A stretch of DNA of 64,000 bases from Riptortus pedestris (Eukaryota > Arthropoda > Insecta > Hemiptera > Alydidae): contig CM032228.1 of assembly GCA_019009955.1 (NCBI GenBank), positions 133,314,501 through 133,378,500 on the forward strand. Reading direction: 5' to 3'. The notes under the pieces were generated by a model that saw only the letters and a program-made list of their open reading frames with translations, was not told where the DNA came from and ran no database searches. This document shows positions 13,836-26,681 of this stretch, piece after piece (position 1 is the first letter of the stretch; each line of letters starts with the position of its first letter). The translations under genes were made by a program, and so were the position numbers.

Positions 13836-14989
13836 TACTGCAGTATATCTCCAGAGAAAGCCTTCCTCAAATTATTAGGCAGTTAATACTCTTTGAGTAA
13901 TGATCTTATCCTATTACTTTTTTTTTTCATATTTCGGAGGAGTCTCTATGATATACAAGAATGAATGTTGCTTCCAGGACAAGACCGATGGAAAGCCTCA
14001 GTGATAATCAGTATAAAATTCCCTATCACGGCATGATTGGACAATTATCATCCTAGAGTCTTCCTGCGGGAATCCCATCGATTTTTTATTTGCATTTCAA
14101 ACTTGATTATACGAGTATCGTACATTTTTTTAATATATCTCTTTCCCCAGATAAAGAAGTTTAACAATACCCTATTTGGACACCGTATTCGTCGTTATTT
14201 ACTGTGATTTGGTAAAAGGAATAACAATTTTAATTTTATAGGTTTATAGTAAATAAATAATATATTCACTAAAGATAAAACCTTTAAAAAACCCAAAAGA
14301 AGCCCCCCCCCCCCCAAGAAAAGGCAACAAAACCAAACACCTCAGAAGTTTAGTTTTCAAAGTTCATGTGAATAACTGGCTTCACATTATTGCTACTTTT
14401 GGATTAGATAAATACTTTTTAAGAGAGAAATTGGTGTGAAAGATAACGAACTGTACCCAGCATTAGAGGCGCCAGACTATAGGCTGGGGATTTTAACTGT
14501 TATTTGGGCGTCCGGTTACTTGCGGTCGATTATCCTTTGCATGGAGTATTCTGAATAGATTTTTAATAAAGCTGTTCAGGGTAATTACTGTACAAAAGGA
14601 CACGTTGAATTTTCAGAAGTAACGTTAAAAAATTTATAAAAAATTCAAATTAAGGAAAGACAGCAAAACCCGGATATTTAGGTTTAATTAACGTTTCAAT
14701 TATTTTCGTCCAGATGAGTGACTCTGGAACACTAAAAAACTTAGGAATATATTTTTAAAAAAATGTGCAAGGCTTATAAAGGAAATATATAACTCCTTTT
14801 CCCTAGATCATTTTGTTTATGTTTTAACTGTTTATTGGTTCTCTAATATAGGACATTACTACAGAAACCAATGTACTAAACAACTTTCGAAATATAAATG
14901 ATAGTACTTTAATCCATAATGGAATCGATGGAGGAAATTGATTGAATTTAAATGAATTGATAAAAAGCCATGAAAGCATAGCGATGATA

Positions 14990-15180
14990 AAGAACATAGA
15001 GGAGTAGTGTAAGAGGATAATGGGCTGAAGGGAGCCCATATAAAAAGTGATTCGAAACAGCAGTTAGGGATGGTTTAGGGGAAGCTGGCCGACGGCAAAA
15101 CAATAAAACAAGGGGATAAAGAAGGGTCCCCGGCAGGCTCCTCCCAGCATTTTACTACCTTCCCTCAGCAGAAGGTATAA
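14990..15180. other. G-to-C skew island 6
   Basis: A G-rich arm (gaggagtagtgtaagagg, gttaggg, ggtttaggggaag) flips near 15128 (gaagggtccccggc) to ctcctcccagc and ccttccctc. Confidence 0.6.
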
Positions 15181-15902
15181 AAGGGGAAGAGACAATTATT
15201 AAAAGCCCTAAAGAGTATATTTTACGTCACTGACTTTAATACCTCCCATTCTGAACCACTGATTACCACTCGTAAACCACAGAATTCTAAAACTGAATTT
15301 TAACAGCAACAAATAAGGAAGGCTTGAAGAAATATAAATGGGTAAAATTGCAAAAGGTAAAAGGAAATGGGTATCGTATAATTACAAACTTGAGGGTTGT
15401 TAAGCGGTTAATATCTTCATTTATATTCATCAATTTCCTAAATAAAGAAAATAATCGGAAAATAATAGCTTCTTAATTGAAAATACTTAGGAGTTATAGG
15501 AGAAAGGGCTTCGTCACTTAAAGTTATGGAATATTAAACATAGTAACAAAATTATTCCAAGATAAGTGAAGCATTGAAATATTTTATAATCAGAATGGCA
15601 TCTAATCTCATTAATTAATCAATCTGCAACTTGGAGTGAATACCTAATCATTCCTCTCAATTTGCATCACATCAATGGAAACCATTTCAGGCTACTTAAT
15701 TTTAGATTCTATGACCTAACAACTAACTCATCAAAAGCAGTTTACTAAAATTATCGCTGTCTACTAAATGAACTGAAATGCTTAAAACTAAAATGTTTTA
15801 ATTCTAATATAACAGCTTTGTATTCTACTCAAGTTCGGAAAGTTATGAATTCTAAGAAATAACAACAATAACATCACGATGGTGCCAAATCATAGAGAAA
15901 AA

Positions 15903-16430
15903 GACAATCACGCAAGTACTGCGTAAAATAGGCAGATTTCTCATCTACTGCAATGCTTACTGACGAAGTGGCCTCACACATTCAATTTTCCACTTAAAAT
16001 GAAGCTTATATAAAACAGGAGTCGAAATTTAATCTGGGCATGATATGTTATTGATACAGTAGCTTTAAGTGGAAACCATATGATTAGAAGTGGAGGGGGG
16101 GGGGTAAAATGAAGATTGAAAACTACAAATACATAAATCGTCAATATTAGAGTTACAGAAAACATGGTTAAAAACTATTTTGAATATTCAATTTTCAAAC
16201 AACATTAGTAAGATGGAGTTATTCAACCTGATAATAGAGATATTTCGAATTTTTATTTCACCTCTTCATTAACCCCCTTCCTCTCCTGGTTCTAACTCAA
16301 TTATTATTGAGCTCAACTTTTAGTTTTTACATGAAGTGATTAAATAACGAGTATGGTTTTATTTATCAAACAAAAATTATGACCATTGTAGAGGCAACAG
16401 ACAATATGTATGAGTGTGTGTTTAAGAGGG
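15903..16430 (+). mobile_element. HINE-like element lacking its 3' end, copy 4
   Basis: It starts with ATCACGCAAGTACTGCGTAAAATAGGCAGATTTC. The block order of the family follows: reading-poor leader, ATCGTCAATATTAGAG, AGAGATATTTCGAATTTT, a C-rich stretch, GTGATTAAATAACGAGTATGG and AGAGGCAACAGACAATATG. The microsatellite is replaced by tatgagtgtgtgtt, and the terminal palindrome was not found. Confidence 0.6.
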
Positions 16431-16924
16431 TCTTGTTATGTAGTATATCTTATCATACATAAATTAATGTACAATATATCATAAATATTGTAAATTGTAT
16501 TATAAAACAACAATATCAAGTAGACACATTACACCAATTTACAAAGAAGTTGTCCTTGGGAAGAGATCTGCTAAAGGAACGATACTGAAGGAAATCAATT
16601 CTTGAGGCTTGTTTACATCATTGGATACAAGAGGGATTAGCATATCTTCCATATAGTTGATCGGACTGGAATGTCTGCAGCGGAGGAATACCGTTACAGC
16701 TGATGTAAAATATTCGATATCCAAGTGGGAGGGAAAGAGAATGTACTTGGTGACCTTTCAGAAAAGAATGTATGGTAATGGCAGAGATATAAATACGGTG
16801 TAAGCAGTTTTGGGTCATTGGCAAATAAAAACGTGGGCCGAATTCCTCCTTCACAAAACTCGTCGCTTCATATCTTCATCATTATACTTTTAGCTTGATT
16901 TGAACTGATTAATTCTCCCTTTAA

Positions 16925-17175
16925 CAAAAGAGCCCGTTTTCCGGAAGCAAGCAGATTTCCCACGTGCCGGAATGAAACTCGATAATGTTGTTCCACATTG
17001 GACTCTCTATTTCTCTCGCAATAAAAAGCCTATGTAAACACCATTTGACATTTAAGAAATACACGAGATGATTAATGAGTGATACAAGTGCTTTAAATCA
17101 AAATCGCAAGTGTAGCAGTGGGATTTATTGAAGGTGGAAGACTAAAAAAATCGTGCTTAATAATCTTGTCAGAGA
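16925..17175 (+). mobile_element. HINE-like 5' fragment, copy 5
   Basis: The sequence GCCCGTTTTCCGGAAGCAAGCAGATTTCCCACGTGC carries the subterminal repeat. Downstream, gatgattaatgagtgatacaagtgctttaaatcaaaatcgc parallels the leader of the 11.5-kb copy. The rest is missing. Confidence 0.45.
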
Positions 17176-17269
17176 AGATATGCTTAGAACAATTTAAAAT
17201 AGTACATGTTCACAAGATTGTTAATATACATTTTCGTTAAACACCCACCCTCCTCCTCCTGGTCCCATT

Positions 17270-17725
<456 letters not shown>

Positions 17726-17729
17726 TGCA

Positions 17730-19758
17730 TTCCAACATATGCCTTGAAATTAAATCAGGACCACGGTAGGAGGAGAGGTGAGGTCATATGACACGGTCCG
17801 CCAATGAACGAGAAGAAAAGGTAGCCCTCTGTAAAGGTACTGTTTGCATACCGGATTGAGAAGGAGCTTACGAAAAAAAAAGAACACCAACACAGACCCC
17901 TTCGAGATCATGATCATCCTTTTAAACTTTAAAATAATAAACCCTTAAATAGGTAAGTACTTTTATCAGTTTCCGAAGAGTTGTAACTAGAACGGAAATC
18001 TAGACTGAGGAATCTTGGTAGGATGGTACTGCGTAATGGATTATTCGTTAATAGACTTTCTTCCCAGCCGCAAGGATCCCATATTCCACACATCCTCGCC
18101 TACAACAGCTTCCCATGACAGAAGCTGCCGGTGTATTGGGAGAGCCAATTCGCTGTGCGGTTAGAAACGGTGAACCACATATACTACAGTGAGAATGCCA
18201 CAAAACCACAAGCAGCGCGTGACGCCCTACCTCAGGCCTAAGGGAATACCTTTGGCTTTTATTCTATTAAGTACACATAGCTGTAGTATTACACTACTCC
18301 GCTACAGTAAAGAATAAAAGTTCCAGCATTCTATAAATGAGGCACCCTTTAGCAATACACCGTACTCTAAGGAAATGAAAAATTAAATTCATTGGTTTCT
18401 AAGGATCAATTAGAAAATTTCCCCAGAGGGAGATCATCTATTAAAGTCGCATTCCTAATGCGGCTCTCGACAAATATCTCAAGGCTATCAATTCTGCCTT
18501 CATCATAAAACAAGCCCAATAACATATATTTGTCTGTAAGTCCATTAGCGGCAGCACCTTCTATTTATTGTAATAAAGGTAATCATGTTCCACGCCTCTT
18601 ACTGAGCTTATATCTAAAAACAAGGAAAACTAAAGGGAACAGGAAAAGGTGGGAAACATGCAAGTTTTATTTCAACAAACTCATTAGCACAAGTGAGTAT
18701 AAGCATGTCATCCAGCCTTTTCAACAAAGTGAATATGGGGCTTCATGGTCACGTTATCGCAACAAAACAATGTTGTACACTTCCCTGACACTCTCATTTC
18801 AACATAATGAACGTCTACTGAATTCTGCTAGGGCGAAACGGGACGAGTTTCATCAATTCATCACTCTTTTTAAGCCACGGTAAGAAGAAAAAAATATATT
18901 TGACAAGTTTATCGCTAAATAAATTTCCTAATGCTGGGATCTAACCCAGAATCCATCACTTAGGCCTTAACGTGCTATTCAGCACACATTTTAAAATATA
19001 AATGTAGATTAAATTGTAAAAAAAAAATGACATTTGACTAGCACTGAATCCTTTCTATACTTGATGTAATTTACTTAAGAAGGTACACTCTATTCTCAAT
19101 TCATTTAAACATTGGACTAGTTAACTTACCGTACTTAAGTGATGTGCCATTCCAATTATTAATGCTCTGTTTAAAATTCTAAAACATTTTTTAAAGGACT
19201 ATAATCCTAATTTTAGAATAAAAAAGACGGTACATCATTCAATACTAATTAAATTTCGTTAATAATTTATTAACGTAAAAAATTAATTTAAATGTGAACA
19301 AACACTTCATTTATAAAAAGAAAATTACACACAATTTTTACCAGCCCTTTTATTTTACATTATGGATAACAAAAATATTTATTTGTATTATCATGTATAT
19401 GTATCATAAATATTTTTTATAAAAAATCTAAAATGAATCTAAGTTAAAAAGAATGTTCCCCATATGATGAATTACAGAATAATGAATGTAATTTTTAAAA
19501 TTCCTAAATAAAATGTAGTCCCTCAACTTATTAGCTATTTTATAACAGAAGGACTCGACAGTAAATACCTACCATCAACATTATATGCAATTACTACTGT
19601 AGGTGAAATTAATTAAAATAATACAACACTATATAACGAAAAGCATGTAAATAATATAATTTCATACACAAGCCATGCAAACATGCAATTAGTAAAATGA
19701 CAAGAAGATTCAAACAGGAAAAAGCCACGTAATGCTTCGCATGCGCTGGGTAACTCAC
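17730..19758. other. intron, no clear feature
   Basis: Apart from the possible SINE remnant at 18926-18990, no structure was recognised. A 117-codon plus-strand frame (18530-18883) has no recognisable motif and is probably chance. Confidence 0.4.
18926..18990 (-). mobile_element. possible old tRNA-like SINE fragment
   Basis: Read on the minus strand this gives a B-box-like GGGTTAGATCCCAGC preceded by a tRNA-like stretch. Similarity to the main SINE family is weak, so it may be another family or chance. Confidence 0.25.
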
Positions 19759-19822
19759 CATTACGTAATGCCTCTGCATTTCAGTTTTCTCTTGTGCTAA
19801 TTTCTCGATCTCCATCTTTAAA
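19759..19822 (-). CDS. gro: groucho/TLE alternative exon, version 2 (mutually exclusive candidate)
   Basis: This 64-nt duplicate of the exon at 21126-21189 has acceptor gtctgtctgcag and donor ATG|gtgagt. It encodes LKMEIEKLAQ followed by EKTEMQRHYVM. It keeps the family's Thr and Met but has Ile for Cys and Gln for Ser. Compared with its twin, 11 of 21 codons differ but only 4 change the residue; seven are silent, which indicates long-standing purifying selection on both copies. The phase (1+63 nt) is identical, so either can join the 98-nt exon before and the 45-nt exon after. A potential branch site (tgacctaac) lies about 30 nt upstream of the acceptor. A 5-bp stem with a 4-nt loop lies between branch site and AG. 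Confidence 0.95.
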
Positions 19823-19833
19823 CTGCAGACAGA

Positions 19834-19847
19834 CACCACGGGTGGTG
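19834..19847 (-). promoter_or_regulatory. mini-hairpin in the splice acceptor region of alternative exon version 2
   Basis: The transcript strand reads CACCA-CCCG-TGGTG, a 5-bp stem with a 4-nt loop, 12-25 nt upstream of the exon boundary at 19822. It sits between a consensus-like branch site (tgacctaac) and the short pyrimidine tract. It interrupts what should be a pyrimidine tract and may weaken this acceptor. Confidence 0.4.
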
Positions 19848-21125
19848 GTTAGGTCACAAGACAAGTAAGTGCATGGTTAAGACTAACATTAGGTACAGTG
19901 TAACAAAAATACTAAGCGTTATTTATTAACACTGATGGGGTAAATGAAAAGAAGAGGCAATTCAAAACAGAAATACACATAATGCAACAATGACATAACA
20001 GTACCCTGGGGTTGAAGTGCTTTTTGCGGCTTTGTTATAACTGTTAAAGCATTTGTACTTAGTGCGAGACGTGCAAAGCGACCAATGTTAGAGCTATACT
20101 GTTCCAGCTTTTCCATATTTAAAGCACTTGTAGTTTTCAAATTCATACAATGTATCTCCCTCATTTTTAAAGATTATATGCAGAATGGAGAGAGCAATGC
20201 ATAACACACAATGGCATTAATGGCAAATAATTTTCTTACTGCCATTCATATAGGAGGAGTAAAATAAAACAGACGCCGGACTCCACTAAAAATGCAAAAT
20301 ATGTTATGCATAAAATTATATTTCGGTCAATCCGTTATGAAAAATAATTCGTTAGTAGAGGCAAATGCTGAATAGCTTTACATAGTTGGTCAATTAATAA
20401 GCAGAGTCATTTTATGTATTGCCATAGCTTTAACACGCAATTATTATTCATTTAATACAAAAAATAAATCTACACATGAAAGTAAAATTAGCCATTTAAA
20501 ACATTAGATTGTCAGTATAAACAATAGCTGTAGTGCACTTGATAATATCGAGTTATAAAAAGAGATTTCGAAACAATGGTAAAACAAATATTTTAAAGAA
20601 ATCGATAAATGTTTTTCCTATGTATATTTGAATAATGTAAATGACTTTTGCAGCCTTGATTTAGATAATATAAGAGATGCAAATTAACAATAAGCATTAA
20701 ACGTCGAGAATAAATATACACTACTTTCACACGACATCAAAATGTGGATACATGAATATTCAGTTCAGATATTAATTAAAATTACCCCTATGAATAATAT
20801 TTACGAAATAATTAAAAATAATTGCTGAAAGAATTAATTAAAAATATATAACTAGTATCCCATTTCTCACAGGGATAGTTACATCCAGAATTCCAACAAC
20901 CAAATAAATGATTAGTTCTGGTGCAAGTAAATTTATAAATTGTAACGAAAACAACGAAAAACATATATAGCTATTTGTCTAAGCTATTTTAGTAAGTAAT
21001 TGATTCATTTTAATAATTATAACCAGTAAAAATGAGGAGTGGGAAGAGATAAAATATTACAATTGGTGTGTATGGAAAAGCTGGAATGGTATTAGACTAG
21101 CGCTCATGGCACTTGAGGTCCTTAC

Positions 21126-21189
21126 CATGACGTAGTGCCGCTGGATCTCGATTTTCTCGCTTGCCAGTTTCTCGCACTCCATTTTCAAA
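21126..21189 (-). CDS. gro: groucho/TLE alternative exon, version 1 (mutually exclusive candidate)
   Basis: This 64-nt exon has acceptor ggcttttcag and donor ATG|gtaagg. It supplies one base to the split Asn codon and then 21 codons: LKMECEKLAS followed by EKIEIQRHYVM. Vertebrate TLE has LKLECEKLAS and EKTEMQRHYVM here, so this version keeps the ancestral Cys and Ser but replaces Thr and Met with two isoleucines. The segment continues the amphipathic, leucine-zipper-like helix of the Q domain that builds the Groucho tetramer. It is the more GC3-rich of the twin exons (17 of 21 third positions are G or C). It lies 1,303 nt upstream of its twin in the transcript and cannot be used together with it without a frameshift. 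Confidence 0.96.
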
Positions 21190-21569
21190 CTGAAAAGCCA
21201 AACTCTATTTTTTTCAGACTGTCATTATATTTACACAAGTCATGAGTAGAGTGATGGTGGAAAAATTAATCAAAATCAGTCAAAAGACATGAAAAGAGCA
21301 CAATTGTTTTTTTATAACGGACACTTTACTGGTGCTTTATAGATTTATTTGAATTGTAACTTGTAATTATTACCTCAATACCAATTTGGAATACTTTTGA
21401 TTAGTTTATATACTAAATACAGTGCTTGAATTAGGTAGGGTATCATGTTCACATTTTCATTATCTTTAAATAACCTTTTTAAAAGAAACATTGCCCATCA
21501 ACAGCATAGTATTTGCGTCTCACAGTGAAATATAAATTTCAAATGATTAACTACATTTAATGAAAAAAG

Positions 21570-21615
21570 AAATCAATACTGAAATAATATAAAAGTATTA
21601 TTTCAATATTGATTT
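21570..21615. other. 20-bp inverted repeat with 6-nt loop upstream of alternative exon version 1
   Basis: Arms 21570-21589 and 21596-21615 pair at 19 of 20 positions (AAATCAATACTGAAATAATA against TATTATTTCAATATTGATTT). The structure lies in the intron, 380-430 nt upstream of the 21189 acceptor in transcript sense. It would form a stable hairpin in the pre-mRNA despite its AT content. Whether it affects exon choice is unknown. Confidence 0.7.
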
Positions 21616-21799
21616 ATTAACCGTTTAGTCACTAAAAATAAGGCATAAATGGAAATATGTGATTAGAAGGAGCTCTGATCAGTTGTGACCATTTGTTTTG
21701 TTTAACAATTTGTTACAATGAGGTGGGTCATTTTTTCCTTAATGTGGGAATCTTGTTGTATCAATCTAACATAGATGTGTGAGTTTATCTGATACTTTA

Positions 21800-23990
21800 G
21801 AAATAACAAAGGAAATTACTTCAGTGGTTTTGATATTTTAGAAGATCAGAGCCACTATCAAAACCGACATAAACATTATGTGCCTTGATTATATCATGTA
21901 CAAATTAATAACAACGTCTGTTAAACATATTGTAAAAATTATTTGTACATTTAGTTATGGGTACTCATTACAAATCTAAGCTCACAGGGCAAATAACCCC
22001 TATAGAACCACTCAAACGTTTCACTGCTATTAAGCACCCTGTTTTCTAGCTGACTATACAAGTTCTATAGTCAATGCGATACAATGATCATTAACTACAT
22101 TTTAATAATTTATATTTTTACGTCATGAAAAAAGTTGTAAGCACAAGGACGTCTAATATAATAATCAGAGTTTAATTATATTTCCTGATATGTGTTTTCA
22201 TCCATTCTTTTATACCTAACTAATTATAAATCTCGAAAAAGAATAACTCAGCCAAAAATAAATTAAATAATTAGGTCAGTCCTTGAATATTAATAAGTAC
22301 TTGCAGCTGTATATATTGACGAATGTCGTAGTAATAGAAACACGTGAGTCTAATTGAATAAATTAATCAATTTGATTAAATGAATATGTTATTGTTTCAG
22401 CTGTCAGCAATCAGATTAGCATCAGAAGTATCTTTAGGATATTAATAAAAAACATATTCCCAATATAAAGAGGATTTGACGTAGGTTTGATTTTGTTGTT
22501 AAGGTTAGCCAATGAGAGTAGTTGTTTGGTTACTCATTTAATAGAATAAATAATACGTCTTCAGTATTATTTGTCAAAGATAAAGTTCTTGGGATATAAT
22601 TTATATTGTTAGAATTATATGAAAAACAAGGGTCACTATATGTGCTGGTTGCATTTTAAATTATAATAAAATCATCTACCGTTTATCGGAATTGGGGCAA
22701 AAGGGTCAAAGTATATTTGTAAGAAGATATTTATACTAACATACTTGCTCAACTAATTTCACGCATGTGCCTGGCTTATGTTAGCAGACGTTTGTTTACC
22801 ACCATGTAATTGTGTAGTTCATGTGGAATTTGATGAGCCGTCAATAGGAAGTCAAATTAGTTGAGGAGATGAAGTAATTATAATAACTTGATGTATTATT
22901 TGACCTTCTGCTCGAGTCCTACATAGCGGGCGTTTAACAGGGTCACTCTTGTATAACAAATAACCTTCACATAAAGCGCTCTCTGGAACCGCTAACATGA
23001 AATCGACATTATTTCGCTCAAGAAGCGTTTAAAAAAACTTAATGAAATTAAAGCATAAGGCAGAACATTGTAAATGGCTGGCATTTACTTGGTTCCAGAG
23101 GTTCAAGCCTTTAATCATGGGAGCAAACAGTTAAGAGAAATGAGGTTTAATCTGTGCGGAGTGAAACTAAGCCGCGACGGCTGACAGCGAGGTAGGAATC
23201 ACGGCTGAGAGACAATCAGTTTAATGCTCCATTAGCGATGGGGCTTAGCCTTGTTCAGCGGAGCAGATCCTGGGCCGATTTGCTAAACCGTCCTCCATCA
23301 AACCTCCACGACTCTACCAACCACTTCCTACCATTAACGCCAAACCTATCAAATACCAATCCTTCAACAATTTTTATATTGGAGGCACATTCAGATATGA
23401 TGTGTATGCAGTATGCTGATGACTCTTGGGGAATTAGGCTTTTTTCTTTCAAGTGTGAACGAAAATTCTGATATGAAGTTTAAAAATGCGATAAGCTAAT
23501 TAAGGAAGTACATGTGGACTATGACTCGAGAAAAATTAATGAATTAATATGATGATGAAATTCCACATACACGAAGTCGATACAATACAATGATACCACC
23601 TTATTAGTTAATTGATATATAAGTAGTACTGAGTTAGGATATCAATTGAGGAAATATGAGCATCCTTTTATTGTTAGAAGTAAATGAACGAATTCATGGA
23701 CAATAATTAATACAAATATTTCGTTTTAATTTTTAATTAGAGAACATGGTTTGATGTGGCAGGTTTAAATACAGGTCCTTCCTGCTTTGGTAACAGATGC
23801 TTTACTACTAAGGATGAATAATGAACGAATGAATTGAATTTTCTCTGTATATTATACAAAGAAAGTAAAGAGATTATAAACAAATTCTTGAGGGCAAACG
23901 AATGGGAAATGCTGGAGGTAATGAAGAAAATAATGACGTTATTTGTGCGGTTTGGAGTAAAGGGGAGAGAAATAATAGTATGTTTAAATA
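21800..23990. other. intron between the 98-nt exon and alternative exon version 1
   Basis: AT-rich. A GC-richer patch at 23085-23340 (gtgaaactaagccgcgacgg, cctgggccgatt) has some G-then-C tendency. No repeat was recognised. Confidence 0.4.
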
Positions 23991-23994
23991 GTCA

Positions 23995-24180
23995 ATATTT
24001 GTATAGGTGGATGAGTGGCCGGACTGAGGGTATACTAAGCCGGTAATGAGGGTTGTTGGGGTGGGGTGTGGGGTTGAGGGTAGCCGCAGGGTCCACCGCC
24101 GTCTGTGGTCAACCCAGTCAGCCGCTATACACCCTCAACCAGACCCTCTCCATAGCCTCCTTTATTTTCATTTCATTATT
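23995..24180. other. G-to-C skew island 8
   Basis: ggttgttggggtggggtgtg and neighbours form the G arm. After about 24090 come caccgccg, ccctcaaccagaccctctcc. Confidence 0.65.
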
Positions 24181-25194
24181 CCCATCAGCATTTCATCAGC
24201 ACGCCCAATTGTTTATAAACGACTACGGAAATCGGCAGTCAGGTAAAAAGGTAGCAAGTCTGTATACAAAACGATTTTATTTCGAGGAGGAGAAAAAAAC
24301 GGCCGATGTATATAAATCGACGGATAGAATCATACTTTGAACTTGTTCTGAATATGAACTAACACATCTCTATTCGTATCAATGAAGGGGCCAGGGCTTT
24401 TTAAAAACACTGTTACATGGATACAAGGACAAACTTTGCGTTGTGTCATCACTACCTCAAGTTTAAGAGTTGGACCTAAAGGAGAACGGAAACCAGAGGG
24501 AAGATGGGCAGACACACTTCGGTATGTCATATTGATGGAAATTATAGACACATCAGGATTCCCAGCAATAAATATACGACACCTATTGGGAAATGTTTTG
24601 ACGGAATGCAAAATATTACGAAATTCTGAAAAACTTTTTTTAGAAAACTCAAGAAATGTAGTTTGTAGCTACGATTGGATGAAAAGAGAATAAAATACAC
24701 TATGAGTAGTCTTCGGATAAATAAAGAGATAATGGGACTTAGTTCAACCATTGTTTTAGAAATATAAGAACCATTTGGGAATTAGGAAGTATTAACAACA
24801 CAATGGGGAATAAGAACAGTGGGCCAAAACCTCTTTTAAAAAATTGAAACCTAACTTTGATTTTAAGAGATTGCGATCAAACACTAAAGATGGTAAAATG
24901 TTTATCATTTTAGAACAGAAATCAATGAAGGAACTTTTGAAAACTTTAATTGAAAACAAATAATCCCAATGACTGATGTCAATGTAAGAAAATTATCTCG
25001 TGATTATAAAAATTAAGAGCTAACTACTTAAAACGTTGTTCTTTTAAGTAAAATATTCATAAAATGAAAATGTTCATGTTTTGCACAATTATTCCTCACA
25101 ACATCCGGTGAAGATACATTAATCTGAGCGAAGAGCTATTATCTTTCGGTGAGTAAGCGAAGGATACTGTTACTGGGAAAGATAAAACTAGAAT

Positions 25195-25520
25195 CTGCGA
25201 GAGGAAATGAAGAAGGAGGCATCCTCATCTAGAGATTGCCAGATCAGCAGTCTGTCCTGGCAGATAGGGTCCAGCAGGATTCCCCCAACCACTTATCTGC
25301 AGTCTAGTGAAAAGGGAGGGGTAGATAAGAGGCGGTAAGGGGTGACCTGTCAGCCGCAGCGGATGTGTAGCATGTGTGAGTTGAGGAGGAAAGCCCTTTG
25401 TGTTGGAGCGTATACAAACGGTAATGTAGGCACTTGGTTGACGACAACCGAGGCTAGAACGTGTTTGTATGAAGGGACACCAACTTCCCTTTCGTAGCGA
25501 TAACACCTTATCATCGGTCT
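25195..25520. other. GC-richer intronic patch with mixed skew
   Basis: GC content is clearly above the surroundings (gataagaggcggtaaggg, gcagcggatgtg). Arm order is not the simple G-then-C pattern. Overlapping short frames are not convincing. Possible regulatory patch. Confidence 0.35.
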
Positions 25521-26681
25521 ATCTGTCAAACGACTGTTTGCATGACAAACAAGTTTTTCTAGCTCATAGTAGTAGGCTCACAAGAGTACTCACTGGAGAA
25601 TCCATTTAACTAAATATTGACAAAAATGTTTTTATATCGTTCAACTTGGGGGAAATTAAATTTATTATATTTTTTTTATTTGGGCTATGAAAAACAAATT
25701 TTGTAGGGCTGAAAGAATTTTTGCAAATTATATTAGCAAAAAAAATGAAACATATTAAATAATTTATTTAGAATAAATTTCAAAAGATTTAGCTTATTCA
25801 TTTTTACACTTTTCATTCTTTGTACGCCGACGTATTAATCATATTTTAAGAACAAAGGTTTGATACATTTTTTAACTTACATAAATTAAAAAACATAACT
25901 TTCATTTGACATCTTATGAATGTTTTTTTTCCTGTGTAAAATTCGTTATATACTATAAATATCAAGCTTCAAGACACACGGGGCACTAAAAATATATATG
26001 ATAAATTCAAATAAATCATAAAGTTTTGATTATTTCAATTTATCATTTTATTTAAGAAAACAAAAATAATGTACTTTTTGATCGGTTTCACCAATTCTAA
26101 CTTCACTCCTGTGTATTAGGCTGAAAGGTCATGGACCTTCAAGTCTACTCATGGGATATATCATGTCATTATTACCACACTTTGTGTCATGGGAAACGAA
26201 AAGAATTTATTGATAATTTTATTAATTAATTAATTAACGCTGAAACTAATTTGATTGGCTGACAGCAACAAATAAACTTACGAGTTCGTTATAATACTTA
26301 GTAATAATAATACTTAATATTAATGAACCAGGTTGTACTGTCGGAATAAATCAAAACATCTAAGGGAAAAATATTAAATCATATACCATGTTTACTTGTG
26401 ATTAAAATTCTAGGTATAGAAATTAGAGGACATAAGTAGTTTTAAAAATATAAATGTTATATCGCATAAATTTCAAATTAACAAAATTTCTACATACAAT
26501 AAATAGAAATAACTAAAAGAAAAAAAAAAGAAAATAATGAAATGAAATAAGAATTCATTTTCTGTTATTTCTATTCATCATGTAATAACCCTTTACAAAT
26601 AAATTAAAACTAAATCAAATATTAAAGAAAAATGAATTCAATAAGCAAATAGTTAACAATAATAATAAAGAGTATACTTAC

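Noticed and set aside
16539..16854. Two adjoining minus-strand frames of 61 and 78 codons, as if one frameshifted gene
   Set aside because: No motif or family is recognised and no splice sites or partner exons were seen; left unannotated.
17946..17962. Plus-strand taaatagGTAAGTAC as a splice junction
   Set aside because: Wrong strand for the only gene identified, and no pyrimidine tract.
19131..19145. Possible second ratchet point on the minus strand (gGTAAGTT)
   Set aside because: No pyrimidine tract or CAG precedes it.
24330..24693. Overlapping frames of 93-103 codons on both strands, vaguely like a retroelement endonuclease fragment
   Set aside because: The resemblance was only a short basic stretch and could not be supported by catalytic residues.
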